DNA of 64,000 bases from Straminergon stramineum (Eukaryota > Streptophyta > Bryopsida > Hypnales > Calliergonaceae), in NCBI GenBank assembly GCA_963920665.1, contig OY987267.1:21018001-21082000 (forward strand). Reading direction: 5' to 3'. Position 1 is the first letter of the stretch. Each line of letters opens with the position of its first letter. The notes below the pieces were generated by a model. It was not told the origin of the DNA. It saw only the letters and a program-made list of their open reading frames with translations, and did not search any database. The translations under genes and the position numbers were made by a program. Of the stretch, positions 1 to 12,076 are shown one piece after another.

Positions 1-672
1 ATTTAATCCATCTCAAATGTCGGGTTTAATAGGTCGTGGCTATCAGAGATGAAATAATCAATGTTTGCACGTGAAACTTCAAATTGCGCTATTGTTCTCA
101 ATTCTTTTACTGGATAGCTATCTGAAATGTGCTATTAAAGAGCTAGAATATGCCTCGTAACTGAGATTACAGCAAAGAACTGAAGGTGCGCAGCAACTAT
201 GAAAGGAGTTCGTTTTTTTCGAGATTCTTACTCATTTTTAGACCAAATCTTGTGAGTGATTGCTTGTTGGAAAGCATGAACAATGTGCTTCTAGTAAGTC
301 ATTACTCATGCTCTGCTTTTCAGTGTTGAGATTGCAGCAACTGATTGAAGTTTGCTGCCTAGGGTTTCAAATGATGTCAGCAAGGCTTTTATACCCAGAG
401 TTCCGGGTTATAGGGATTCAAATTGGTTGTGTGGAGATTAGCTTTTATGTGTGCCAATGATTAAATTGTACATTGCTAGAGTGGTTCTATGTAGTAAAGC
501 GCGCATTCAAGCTAACATCTAGGGATAGGATAATTATCATTCATTGGAAAGTTTGTTGGCCTATATTTGTCAAGTGCGCTTGCTGCTGTTGGCCGGTAGC
601 ATGGTAGGGAAAGGGTTGGGACTGTCGAAAGTACTTTTCTGTTTTGACCATCTTGTGATTGTGTTAGCGCAG
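1..672 (+). other. upstream part of RING gene (intron or missing 5' exons)
   Basis: The first recognisable exon of the RING gene begins at 673 right after a TTAGCGCAG acceptor, so this stretch should be intron, possibly with small exons. I looked for the N-terminal part expected for the family (a basic start, one hydrophobic helix and a tryptophan-rich segment) and could not place it. The short open frames here have no family resemblance. The true start is probably left of the window. Confidence 0.4.
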
Positions 673-3600
673 TGGTCTCCATGTCACACGGTGGTGGCGA
701 TTCCTCTGCTTATTGCATTCGAGATCCTGCTTTGCTGCTACCTTGATACTCTAGAAGGTATCTGACATGGACTTGTGGTATGAGATCACTCATTCCAACC
801 GGGTGACTATTTTTCGTCAACAGATATTATTTCTGGTACTTTTTCGTCCATGTTTAGTTAACTGGGGTTGGTGACACCTTTCTTTCGTGGAAGTGACGAG
901 TCAACATTGACATTGTGGGTTGTATGTTTGGGATGCACAGCAAGCGGTACTCCAGCTGTGAGTTTGAAAATCGTCTTCCTACCACTGCTCACCTTCGAAG
1001 CCATCGTTCTTATTGACAACTTTAGGTACAGTTCGTATTTGGCTAATGTTTGTATTCAAACAATTGGTTAAAATACAATCATCATAATCGAGTTCGTGGT
1101 CATGGTATAAGACAAACGGCACATGTTAGTGTTAGAGGGCATTGAGGTGTTGGTTTGTCATGCTTTCTGAGTCCAAGCTCGAGGGCAACGTGATTTCAAA
1201 TGCTGAAAGAATGACCGGAGGTGCTTAATGACTGGGTGAGCAGGATGTGCAGGGCTCTCATGCCGGGTGACGAGGAAAGCATGACAGATGAGGCTATTTG
1301 GGAAACCCTGCCAGTAAGTTTATTCTAATGCAATATTTTTTGTTTGTGGATCTTCTCACATTTGGAACATTATGTTGGCCTTGTTTGTGTATTTCCACAG
1401 ATCCTTTTAGGAATAGTTTTCGGGTGCAGGTTGGAAGCTTCTTTTTTTGACAAATTGCGATGAATGTTCCGCTTGTTTGTGTGCAGCATTTTTGGGTTGC
1501 AGTGTCGATGGTTTTCTTCATTGCTGCATCTATATTCACTCTCCTTAAACTTAGTGGTAATGCACTCACTACACGAACGGTTTGGTATAACTACAGCGAC
1601 TGTGCAAATTTTTCCGCTGCAGTATTGAGATTTGATAATTAGGAGCAGTTGATAGTGATGAGAAGTTCGGTATTTTACTTTCGTATCTCTAATCCGGTTG
1701 CTCTTTCGCTTGTGTATGTGCAGGAGATGTGGAGGGTCTAGGTTGGTGGGACTTGTTCATCAACTTTGGGTAGGTCATTATCTACCAGTCCTTAAAAAAT
1801 GTTTCTATTGGGGGTAAAGCAGAACTTTAATCCTTTGTACAAAATATCTCACTAAATCAAACCATTAGGGCCTTGGTTGATTGGTTGCTCCCAATGTGAT
1901 TCTATTATGCTAATGGTTTACTTGTTCTCACTTTGCAGTATTGCCGAGTGTTTTGCATTTCTAGTGTGCACGAAATGGTCGAATCCTGTCATTCAGCATG
2001 AGGGACCGTCCCATATAGGACCAGGAGGTCTTCCGACTTACGCTACAACGCCCCTGTTCAGACCAGCATCAGAGAGTGCAGATGATGGGAGCACATCCAG
2101 AGTTGACGAGGACGATAGTGGGGAAGGCATGTGTGGTCGTCAGGATTTAGGCGGCCACTTACTGAAGTTGCCTATTCTTCTATTTCAGATTCTGCTTTGT
2201 ATGAAGTTGGAGGTATGGCAGTGACCTTTCCGTGTTTTTGTGGCTTCCCGCTCATAACCTGTACATCACCAGTGGAATAGTTCCAGAATCCTAGCCACGT
2301 TAAACCTGGCCAATTGTAACGCCATTTAAGGCAGTTTCTATTGTAAACCTTGTCAATTGTTTCGTTACTAGTTTTTCTAGAACATGTAGGGTGGGTGGGG
2401 GTGGGGTCTACTAGTGTGTAGTTGGAGAAAATGATCAATAACACTTCAGCACAGTTTGATGCGGTACTTTCTGTAGGTCCTCTCTGACGTGCCATCTGCA
2501 TTGAGTGAATTTGAAGTTTATTTTTTTGGATTTTACTCATCAACTTTCGCGAGGGAGTTGCTTTATATGTTCCTTCTTGTTTCAAGTTGTTCAGCAGTGG
2601 ATGAAGCTGTCAGTCATTATTTTTAATGCATTGTTCGGCATGTGCTTCTGCAGGGTACTCCAGAGCAGGCTCGAGATATTCCTGTGATATTACTTTTTTC
2701 ACCATTGCTACTTGTTCAGTGTATAGCTGTTAGTTGTGCGCTTTTGAGGTTCCTGGAACAAATATGGTTCATGCTTCGTCTTTCTGAATCCAACGGTCCC
2801 CGACAACTGCCCAACTTTACCAAGGCAGACGATTGTTGTGGTTTCCTTCATCATGGGTCACGGTAAGAAATCCTCTCTGCGACTGTGCAGTATCGTGTAG
2901 GTATAAAAATCTAAATAGAATCATGTCTTGTCTAAATGGGTTTAAGTAGTATTTTTTTTCTCAGTTCCTCATGCCAAAGTGCTTAATTTTGTGATTGTGG
3001 TTCTCTCTGAATGTGTGCTGCCGAATTTCAATGTGTGCGCAAGTTGTTTATGTTTCAAGGACTTGACATGTTAATCTTGGTTGTTTGCAGGTTCCTTGGC
3101 TGGTGGTCAATAGACGAGACCAGCAGAGAAGATAATGCTCGTCTGTATCAGTCAGAAGATACTAGGTAGTGGATCAGTTTCTTGCGGGGCATGTATACTC
3201 AGCAGTTATATTCACTATAGACCACTTTTTCGTAATATTTTTGTGGTTTTATGATGAGAAATTAGTTCTTGAAAGTTGGAATACGTCTGCACCGGATTTG
3301 GTTGCTTTACTTATTTCATGTGAATATTTATCCTGAAAGTCTCGAATTAACCAAAGTAGAGTGAGCTGCATACCTTTAATGAACCCCTTCTATGATCCCT
3401 GGAAAAGGTAGTTAATTCTCTTTTGATACTTTTTTGTGACAATGAAGAAGAGGGTGACAGGAGCCACTTGCATACTAGATGCTTCCATATGTATGGTTAT
3501 TTCTACATCATTGTTTGATAACAAGATCTTCCGAACCTGAGTTTTTTAGGATTTCTTACTGACCAACGTTACGGTAATGGCGCAGTTATAACACGTTTCC

Positions 3601-4404
3601 TGGTTTCCCACCAGAGGTGGTAAAGAAGATGGCGAGGAAAGACCTTGCAGACGAGGTAGTCTTGTCCTTCGATGTTCTGCATACTTGGTTTATGCTGGTT
3701 GTAGGAGTTTGTAGCATCTGCCAATTGACCTTGTCATGTGGAGTGAATACAAGAGTCACGTTTGAGTCTTGTATAATATGTGGGCTCTTTTGACCTTGTG
3801 CTTGGAATTGTAGGTTTGGAGATTGCAAGCAGCCCTAGGGGAGCAGACGGAGATTACAAAACATCAGCAACAGGAATATGATCGCCTGAATAATGTTAGT
3901 ATCTACGCGTCAAAGCTTATGTCTTACTGTTTTTCAACCAATTTTAGACTTAATGTACATCTACAGGATCCCTTACCTTGAAGTTTCTCATCCCTTAATC
4001 TGCAGGAGAAGGTACTGTGCCGAGTTTGCTTTGAAAGGGACATTGCTGTAGTTCTCATACCCTGCCGACATCGCATTTTATGCAGGTAGGTTTATCTCTG
4101 TTTGCCTCGTATTTGTTTCAAGCTGCTCATTTTCTTAAACATCCTTTTTCTTGATAACTTGGTATTGCTTGTTGTTGTCTCTTGCAATGGATGTGCCAAA
4201 GTGAAAGTGCTTGTTTTGTGATTGATCTGCTTCAGCAGTTACGGAGGTGTATATCCATTCCATTGAAGCTCACCTTGTCTTATGAATGATTGCCTCTCAT
4301 GCAACCTCGTATGTTCTCGCTTGCAGCTTTTGTTCAGAGAAGTGCAAGCATTGCCCAGTTTGTCGCAACAGTATTCTGGAGCGGATGCCCGTGTATGACG
4401 TGTA
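673..4404 (+). CDS. TMEM185/FAM11-like transmembrane RING E3 ubiquitin ligase, 5' partial
   Basis: Twelve exons join in phase into 407 residues plus stop: 673-757, 941-1025, 1244-1313, 1487-1556, 1724-1769, 1939-2212, 2654-2862, 3091-3165, 3586-3655, 3814-3894, 4005-4085 and 4327-4404, all with GT/AG borders. The product matches plant 'transmembrane Fragile-X-F-associated' proteins (Arabidopsis At1g68820/At1g73950 type). Several hydrophobic helices (PLLIAFEILLCCYL, VFLPLLTFEAIVL, VSMVFFIAASIFTLLKL, FAFLV) precede a soluble part with FLHHGSRFLGWWSIDE, then NTFPGFPPEVVKKM and VWRLQAALGEQTEITK. A C3HC4 RING follows: CRVC, PCRHRILCSFC, HCPVC, ending in MPVYDV. The family is expected to be membrane-anchored E3 ligases; substrates are not evident here. 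The roughly 70-90 N-terminal residues of relatives are missing. Identification is firm; exon borders are fixed by phase. Confidence 0.88.
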
Positions 4405-5146
4405 AATAGTTACGGTTCCAAGTCATCCGCTTGGGTGGAAAGACTTTGAAAGGTGGACAGGGATTGGGTATCCTTATATAAGTAGCCAGGTCTTAATTCC
4501 TTTTGAAGGAAGGATTGATAAAGTATTGCATTTACAAAAACAAGGACACCGTTGAACCACTATTTTTTCGTGGATTCACAAAGGGGGCAGTGGCATAGAG
4601 TATCGGGATTGATCATTGATGATTAAATGTAACATATTTTTTTCTTAGACTCGACATGTTTGGACAATGATCTGGAGGCTTACAGCATTAATATATGTTA
4701 GATCCCACATTGGTGCCTCTTCTCCTGTCATTGCGGATTCTCAGGTCTTTTCCAGATGAGGTCCTTGTTCACTAGCCCAATGCTTTTCATTCAATCCAGG
4801 AGTGTAATGTGTGCAGATGCAGACCCAAGTGAGCCAACTGAAAATTTGTACTCTGTAATCTAGTAGGTAAATAGATATGGGGTTTAGCTTAGCTTCAGCT
4901 CTAATTCTTCAAAACTTAATTGTTGTTATGGTCACCAAATTTTTAGAATTTTAATAAATATGGGGTTCCATTAGATTGTTGATGAAAATGCTGTGTTGTA
5001 GACCACCTTTCTCCTAGTATAATTCAACTGCTCCTGAGGAGATACTCGACGATAATTACAGATAGTGCGACTTTGGTGGGTAATTAATATCACAGGCACT
5101 TATAGGATAAAGCAGTGTAGTTGGATTCTTGGGACTGTTGATTCAC
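4405..5146 (+). other. 3' UTR and short spacer after the RING gene
   Basis: Non-coding. The first few hundred bases are probably the 3' UTR of the RING gene, with moderate base composition and no long open frame. No RNA gene or repeat was recognised before the fold-back element at 5149. Confidence 0.5.
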
Positions 5147-5148
5147 TA

Positions 5149-5498
5149 GGGGTAGTCACAGTTCCTCCACTGTCTTGAATTTCCGTGGAGAATGGGGAGG
5201 TGCTGGTTTCAGATTGGCTCTCCACATGCATGTGGAAAGGGAATATTCTTCTTTGGAGAAGTTATCTCCACACCTCCAGAGGTGAAGAATGGGTGTAGAG
5301 ATAACTTCTCCAAAGAAGAATATTCTATTTCGGACTACGCTATGGCTTCCCATTGGTTCCCCATTGATTCTCCACATCTCATCCTCTAAACGAATAAGGG
5401 GTGTCACGCTTCCTTCACCTGCTAATGTTTCCCATTGGTTCCTATTACTTCTCATTCTCCACAGAAAATTTTGATAGTGGAGGAACTATGACTACCCC
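5149..5498. mobile_element. fold-back MITE with TA duplication
   Basis: The ends are inverted copies: the left begins GGGGTAGTCACAGTTCCTCC and the right ends GGAGGAACTATGACTACCCC, with the similarity running about 50-60 bp inward. TA flanks both ends (5147-5148 and 5499-5500). The centre is a second hairpin: 5241-5274 pairs with 5292-5325 over 34 nt with one mismatch and a 17-nt loop. There is no coding capacity. A TA duplication fits the Tc1/mariner (Stowaway-like) group, but the termini are not the classic Stowaway ends, so the superfamily is inference. Confidence 0.8.
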
Positions 5499-5500
5499 TA

Positions 5501-6631
5501 TTGACTAATTTATTGTTTCTATTTGTAGTGTCTACTGCAAAAATGGTAGTTTATATTTTAAATATAAGATTAACAATTTGTTAGTGTCCAAAATCTCTGA
5601 AAATCACCAAGACAGTTTAAATTGATTGTACATACGTCAATTAGATATAAGATAAACAAACAATATTTCATCCATCACAAACACATCCTTTTGGAACTAT
5701 GAGAGGGGTTCAGAGGTCACACTAGGCCAATGGAGCTGCTCTGTTTGAAAAAAAGAAATAAAAAGTTGTAGAAAAATCTCAGTGAGTCACAGACACAAAA
5801 CAGTGCTGTGTTGCAGTGCATCACTCAGGAGTTGCCGGCTCACTGATCCATTCCGAAATTCCGCGGCATCTTTTGCAACTTACACCGCCTTCATAAGAAA
5901 TTTGTTTCTGTAATTCTGTTGGTACCCCACACTCTACTAAAAAAATGATTTGTAAAAATTAAAATTCATTCTCAATGGCCGGCCGGATCCGTCAACTGAT
6001 GGCCTAGTGAGGTTAACTTAACTTGACTGAAGCTTATCTTTTCCTTCTTCTTCTCGTCAGCACGCTTCGAACAGCACGTGTGACCTGAAATTGGTGGAAG
6101 TTACGGAGCGTACGGAGATGCCATGCACGCTGTTGAAGATTCTCTCGTGGATTCCAGGAAAGGGTGGGTAGTGGGTACCCCCCAAACCGCCACTTTTGGT
6201 TACTCTTCTCTTATTATTAGGCCACGGAAAATTTGACTCGCCAAATGTCTCATTACAGGCTCCACAATTCTCTTTGTTGATTCCCCGTGCCAAGGCCCCA
6301 CTGAGAGGCAGAATATCCAAGATATGTGGGTTACTATTCATGAATTCAAGGCTACTATTCATGCCACCATTATTACTTGTCTAATTAGTTGCTGGAATGG
6401 TGAGATCTCAAGAGTGAATCCATAATTGGGGGGCATGGAAAGGGTGATGGGCAACACTGGAGGATTCCGTGCCAAGCTCATACTATTTGGCGAGCCCGGG
6501 CTCTTCTATTCCATTCACAAGCAAACAGTGGGGTAGAAAAAAGAACCCAGGCCCAGCCATTTGCCTTCTGGCCAGCTCCACTGCAAACTTGAAGGCAGAC
6601 ATGCCACCACCATTATTGTGGGAAGGCAACA
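5501..6631. other. non-coding spacer
   Basis: No gene was recognised. Near-repeated phrases such as CATGCCACCATTATTA (about 6360) and CATGCCACCACCATTATT (about 6601) suggest older repeat material. Open frames at 6057-6728 are short, overlap on both strands and resemble nothing known. Confidence 0.4.
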
Positions 6632-6640
6632 CTTTGGGAC

Positions 6641-6893
6641 AGAGGATGCTAAATCTTGCAAATGAAGTGGGCCCCATAGTGGCCAGATTTACCATGGGGA
6701 AAACATAGGAATTTTTTATTTTTTGCAAATTCTGAATTCATATTTGCAATCAGAGACCCCAAATTCTTTCGGAGAGATCTAGAACGTACCCTAGGCACGG
6801 CTCAAAATAGGGGGCAGGTTTTACTTTTATCCCTGAGTAAAACACAAATTGTCCCTACGGGGCCCACTTCGTTTGCAGGATTTAGTGTCTTGC
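6641..6893 (+). mobile_element. Mutator-like MITE, copy 1
   Basis: 253-bp non-coding element. The left end AGAGGATGCTAAATCTTGCA and right end TGCAGGATTTAGTGTCTTGC are inverted repeats, continuing into GGGCCC-containing arms. It is flanked by CTTTGGGAC (6632-6640) and CTTTGGGAT (6894-6902), a 9-bp duplication with one mismatch. The interior (TTTTTATTTTTTGCAAATTC, GAATTCATATTTGCAATCA, CTCAAAATAGGGGGCAG) recurs at 29820-30060 and, inverted, at 33712-33980. The 9-bp duplication fits the Mutator superfamily. Confidence 0.88.
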
Positions 6894-6902
6894 CTTTGGG
6901 AT

Positions 6903-7619
6903 TCCATTGCATTACTCTTTAAGAGCATTTTCAATCTGCACTTCATGATGGCATAGCAACAATAAGTCCTGCATAGGTTCAAAAGAACTTGTTCCTAATT
7001 AAAATTCTATGGTAATTGTACTTTCAACATTACCTTCAAAAGCTCGGCATTTCATGGCTTCAACATGGCATTTTTTGGCTCTCTCCAGCGCCCTCCAAAT
7101 GAGCGAGCAAAACTTCTAACAATGTAATCATACCATGCCAAGCCAATGAGGCAAGGAAAGGAGAATAGGGTCAACTGAAAATAATTGTTGTCAATAGTTG
7201 TTTACTCTTGTGGAAGCCCCATTTGTCACCTAACAAGGTTCTAGAGAGCTCCCATACTATATCTACATTAGGGAGCTTCACCCTTCATTATATAGTTTAA
7301 AAAAAGAAGGCCTAAAAAGAGATACTACACCTCCTTTTGAAGTGGCCATATACTATGGGCAAACTAAGGATGCTCTACATTATCATAGAAAGACACTACA
7401 ATGCTCCACCCATTGTATTTTTTTGAGGTCTTTTGAATCTACATGAGAGCTCACACAACTACTCAACTCTTTGACTAAAGAAATATCATTCTCTTTCATG
7501 ATATCATTGATGATGTACAACAAGTTGGATAAGGCATTGCCAAGGGGTGATGTGTGGATTACACTATGGTAAATTCAGGAGAAGCAGAGCTAGAATAGCA
7601 ATGTCACTCTAGGAAAACT
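6903..7619. other. AT-rich spacer
   Basis: No gene, RNA or repeat boundary was recognised between the MITE and the CACTA element. Confidence 0.4.
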
Positions 7620-7622
7620 ATT

Positions 7623-8813
7623 CACTAGAAGAAAAACGTATTCGGCACAACCAACCACTATGCAACTAGTGTCCTATGCAACTATCTTGCGACTATAATC
7701 CTCTCTATTAGCACTAAATCTAATATAATTATTTTATGTCATTGTTTTACAACATTCATACATTGTTTTAGTTGCAAAGAAGTCAATTTGTAGTTGCAAA
7801 AAAAACTAAGAAACAACTAGGAAAAGATTGCAACTATAAAATGACCATAGTTGTTTCCTAGTTTCGTTTTAGTCGTTTCCTAATTGCTTTCTAGTTGTAC
7901 ACTAGTTGTTTTTTAATCGTTTCCTATAGTACTAGAAAATTCAGCTTTTCCGTTGATTTGGTTGCATAGATTTGATTCTCTTTTCTATTGATTTGCAGAG
8001 TACTTTGTTGATTAGAATAGAAATCAATACAAAAGTGAACTAAATGAATGCAACCAAATCAACAAAAAAAATTGAATTTTCTAGTATTGAAGCTAGTCAT
8101 TTCCTAGTCACTATTAAGTGGTACACTAGTTGTTTTCTAGTTGTTTCCTAGTTGCTTCCAAAGTTCATTCCCATATGTCTTATATCAATGGTCCCATATC
8201 AATTGTAAAGAGTACCATTAGGTTGGACATATAAGACTTGCAAATTGTTGTTAATTTGTGCAACGGATTTTGTTGATAGAATTCAAAGATTTCTACAATT
8301 TCTAAATTTTTGTGATTTGTAAATTTCTATAGAGTATAGATTTCTACAATCTATAGAAATAAAAAAAATTTTAAAATTCTAGAAATTTTTAAAATCTATG
8401 GAATTGTAAGGTATCCTAAACCAATGAAATCTATTAAATATCAATATTTGAATTTTTGAAATCTAGGAAGAAGGAAGATTTGTATCTAGAAAAAGGTAGA
8501 TTTGAAATTTTGAAATCTAGAAAAAATGTAGTTCTGAAATTCAAAAATCTAGAAAGAAGGTAGGTCTGAAATTCTGAAATCTACAAATCATTGAGATTAA
8601 TATTTTTTAAATCCACAAATCTACAAGTCACAAACAAGTCGCACACAAGGCATGACTTTTGCAATTGTTGCACCTTATTCTTAGATTTTAGGGTGTCCAC
8701 TGCAACTACAAGTCTCCAGAATATCACTAGTCACAAACTAGTTGCAAGTGTCTTATACAACCAAAAAAACAGTTGCACAGTGTAGTCGTAGAACCCTTCA
8801 TTTTCTTTTAGTG
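7623..8813. mobile_element. non-autonomous CACTA (En/Spm) element
   Basis: The left terminus CACTAGAAGAAAA and the right terminus (complement CACTAAAAGAAAA) form a 13-bp terminal repeat with one mismatch, flanked by ATT on both sides (7620-7622 and 8814-8816), the 3-bp duplication of CACTA elements. Subterminal DNA carries many direct and inverted copies of GCAACTA / TAGTTGC and TAGTTGTTTCCTAG, as expected of transposase-binding subterminal repeats. No transposase frame is present, so the 1,191-bp element depends on a partner. Confidence 0.87.
7931..8085. repeat. hairpin nested in the CACTA element
   Basis: ACTAGAAAATTCAGCTTTTC...TTGATTTGGTTGCAT (from 7931) pairs with ATGCAACCAAATCAAC...TTGAATTTTCTAGT (ending 8085). 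The arms are about 37 nt and the loop about 80 nt. It may be a small MITE inserted into the larger element or an internal palindrome of the element itself. Confidence 0.65.
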
Positions 8814-9199
8814 ATTTCACATTCCTTTCACTCTATGTTGATACTATGGAGTTGTTTTTAGACTGATCAAATTTTCATATTTTCTTCTTCAAAACTAAGA
8901 AGAGGTTCCAAAGGGCCAAAAAACACAACATTTTGATATCATATGCAAAAGTTATGAAGGATCAAAGTTCTTTTCGGTAGATGTTCTAAAATCATTAGTT
9001 CAATTTACATACTTATTGATTTTGGAGATGCACATAGAGTGATGATGGCAATTTTAAGAAAATTGAGATTTTGGGTGTACCTACATTATTCATCTCATTA
9101 TAGACAAAAGACCCATCATAGATATCCAAGGAATGAGTAGACACATTAAAGTCCTCCATCAACCCACTAGGCAAACTTCTATAAAAAAATGAGATTTGG

Positions 9200-9560
9200 G
9201 CTACATTAGGTTGTTACGTAGTGGCCACAACCAATGTCTTGGATGATGGTGAGGGTGTGATTGGTGACTACAATAGGAACTTCCACCTTTTGAGTGTAAA
9301 CTCATCATAAGAAGCATGAGTATTTTAGACCTTCATGTAGTGGCCATGTTAGGAAATATTTTGATTGCTTTAGGTGAATAAAATGACCATTATAGATAAA
9401 CATTTTGTTGGTTTTAGAGTAGTCCAAAGACAATTTTGGGCCAGCATAGGCATCACCCTTCAAAATTCGTAAAAAATTCATGCTTTGTCAAAAAAAATTC
9501 AATTGCTCTCCCCATTTCTCACATTTGTCTACATGTAGAATTTTAAAAAATATTCATATT
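9200..9560 (+). repeat. dispersed repeat R1, copy 1
   Basis: About 350 bp resembles 38310-38640 in the same orientation. Shared blocks in order: GAGATTTGG, ATTGGTGACTACAATAGGAAC (here) against ATTAGTGACTACATTAGGAAC, TTGCTTTAGGTG, TTTTGTTGGTTTTAG, GGGCCA, and TTCTCACA followed by a T-rich end. Non-coding; borders are approximate and no terminal repeat was found. Confidence 0.65.
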
Positions 9561-9874
9561 GCCAATAGGAAAAATGCTAGTCATTCTATCCATGATAGGT
9601 TTGTTTGTTTTAGAGATTCATGAACTTGCTCCAAAAATGATTGGATTCATGAACTACTAACTTGTGTTATTGTATCAATGCTTATTACAAAATGAACTTA
9701 ATATACATAGTGGTAATATTTTAGAAGGGAATCAAGGGATGAATATTTTTACATGATATTTGTGACAATTGATTCTCATAACATGTTTAAGTGACTAATA
9801 TTCTTCTCCTTTGGATCCCAAGAAGAGAGGTATAATCTTCTCTTGGATACCTTGGAGGTTTAGTAATAATAACA

Positions 9875-10041
9875 TCAATTTTGTTAAATTAACAATATTA
9901 AACATGCCAAAAATTGTGACATATATCTTTACAGTAGTCTAATTTTAGGCTACAAACTAAAGGAAGTAAAGATTTGGGTTTCAAGGTGCACATGTTGATC
10001 CGTGCCAAAGTAATGGAATCTTGCCAATTTAACAAAATTGA
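9875..10041 (+). repeat. small MITE with CAATTTTGTTAAATT ends, copy A
   Basis: Begins TCAATTTTGTTAAATT and ends AATTTAACAAAATTGA, a 16-bp perfect terminal inverted repeat. The interior holds GCCAAAAATTGTG and TGCCAAAGTAATGGAA. The same sequence recurs inverted at 10413-10587, so the two copies face each other across about 370 bp. No clear target duplication could be assigned. Confidence 0.75.
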
Positions 10042-10412
10042 CACTTAATGCTTTTCGTCAAAAGTTAGTATGTCTTTAATTCTACCAATGGGGGCTTCTA
10101 GAATTGTTGGGAATACGAATGGGACCTCCAAAACATTGGTGATTAGTGTTATGCTAAAACATGAATAGCACTACAATAATATTTAGTGTTAGACACATTT
10201 ATTGTTCTAAAACTACCCTAAATTTTTACTCTTCATTTTGACCAAGAGCACACATATCTGCAATACTACTAGAAGAAGAAGATCCAAATAGATTGAGTTG
10301 ATAAAAACATTCATTAAGAGTAAAAATTTATAGCAATCTTAAATCAATTAGTGTGTAGGTAACACTAAATATCATTATCAATGTACAATTGTACATACAA
10401 TGATAAAACATC

Positions 10413-10587
10413 ACTAATTTTGTTAAATTGGTAATTTTCCATTACTTTGGCATGGTTGAGGCTATGTGACCTAAACCCAAAATCTATACATGTCCTAGTT
10501 TGTGACCTGAAATTAGACCTCTGTGAAAATATAGATTTATGCCACAATTTTTGGCTTGTGGACTTTTGCAAATTTAACAAAATTGAC
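10413..10587 (-). repeat. small MITE with CAATTTTGTTAAATT ends, copy B (inverted)
   Basis: Begins CTAATTTTGTTAAATTGG and ends AATTTAACAAAATTGA. Read on the minus strand it aligns with 9875-10041 through GCCAAAAATTGTGGCATAAA, GGTCTAATTT and CATGCCAAAGTAATGGAA. The two short open frames overlapping it (10365-10629) are shadows of the repeat. Confidence 0.75.
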
Positions 10588-12076
10588 AGTTATAAAAGGT
10601 TATTTTCATATGTAAGTAAATTTCGCTAATAGGACAAATCAGTGAAGTGAATACATCTCAGAGATTCGTGATTTGAAGGAACAGACCAAGTAGTCTGTAG
10701 ATGCCATGTTAAGAATATGCACTTGTCACATGAGCACCCATATCTCAATTTTCAATCTCCAATCTGTTCAAAAATTCTAAGCAGATGGTAAGGGTCCGTC
10801 ACATTTGGAAACTAAAGTGCTCAGCAGGCAAAGCTTTCCTTAGATCGAGAGGATCGACAGCTAGCAACGTACGTAGAAAAACTCTAGCTCAGAATGACTT
10901 CAGATTGAACCGTGCTTGATATGACATTAATAATGTCGTACGTTGTAATTAACGCATCATTCAGATTCACATTATCATGTTATTGTAGCCCGTGAAATTA
11001 ACCAATAGTAGAATGTTGTTGCAATGCATTTGAAAGCATGCATTGTTGTAACATGGAACACACTAGCTAGTACAGAAGGCTAACAGTGTGATACTTCTTG
11101 TAGTACTTCATTACAAGAGAATTGAACCCATCAAGGGGCTTTGAGTTTTCTTACTAATTTTACAACTACTTGAAGTGGGTATGAGTTTGTCTACGTCTTC
11201 ATTAGTATCACCATGTAGGGCCACTAAAGTTGATAGTGGACACTTGGCATGTGGAAATTAGTGGGGAGGCATGCGCTAGCCATCCTCCATGACTAAACCA
11301 AGAAATCTTGGAGATAGATTGGATAATGGAGATTAGATCATGGAGATGGATTGGGTAATCATGACAAATGTTTGAGCCCATCATGCAAATCTTGGCCCAA
11401 TTAGTGAGTTTAGAAGGCTCTTTCCCATCCAAATTTTTGCATTATTAAGCAGCCCCTTTTTGGGTTCAATTTTTTGGTAATGGGTTTTGCAATTACCGTT
11501 AGAACCATATAAACTACTCTGTATATGACAATGGTTGAGTATAAACACTACGGAATTTATCTGCGACTCTTTAATTTGAGATTGCATTAGCTACATTTTG
11601 CAACAATTTTGGCATAAATATACGTTGGTTCTGTGCTCAAGGCCCAAGACTTTTGCAACAAGTTTGGAGCACTTCTGCAATGGTTAGCACTAGACCATAC
11701 GTACGTTTATAGCGAGGTACGGAACAACTACGCACAAAACCATCGCAAAATAAACTGATGATGTGCTGCAATTGTTACTTCCTGTTCAGTGTAGTGGGCA
11801 ATTTTTTATTCTAATACATTAACTTTGAATTTTTGATAACAACGTCCTAAGAAGCGTGTCGGTGAAACCTCAGTTTGGTTACACTCAGGAGTTCTAAATC
11901 CAATATGGAATTGACCAAAGGTCCTTTCGTGTCCAGATTCCTAGTCCTAGTGTACATGTCCTTGAGTCCATGTTCAAGTGTGTCCTAGTGTGTCCTAGTC
12001 TATCATCACTAAACATTGACTAAGAAAATTCTTCAAAATAGATTCTATAAATGGACATTTTGAATTTCTCCTGCAG
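10588..12076. other. spacer before the Hint gene
   Basis: No recognisable gene. If the Hint gene had a signal-peptide exon it should lie here or further left, and I could not find one. A run of three GTCCTAG units lies near 11968-12000. A polypyrimidine tract and CTGCAG at 12062-12076 look like a splice acceptor for the cysteine-rich exon. Confidence 0.4.
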
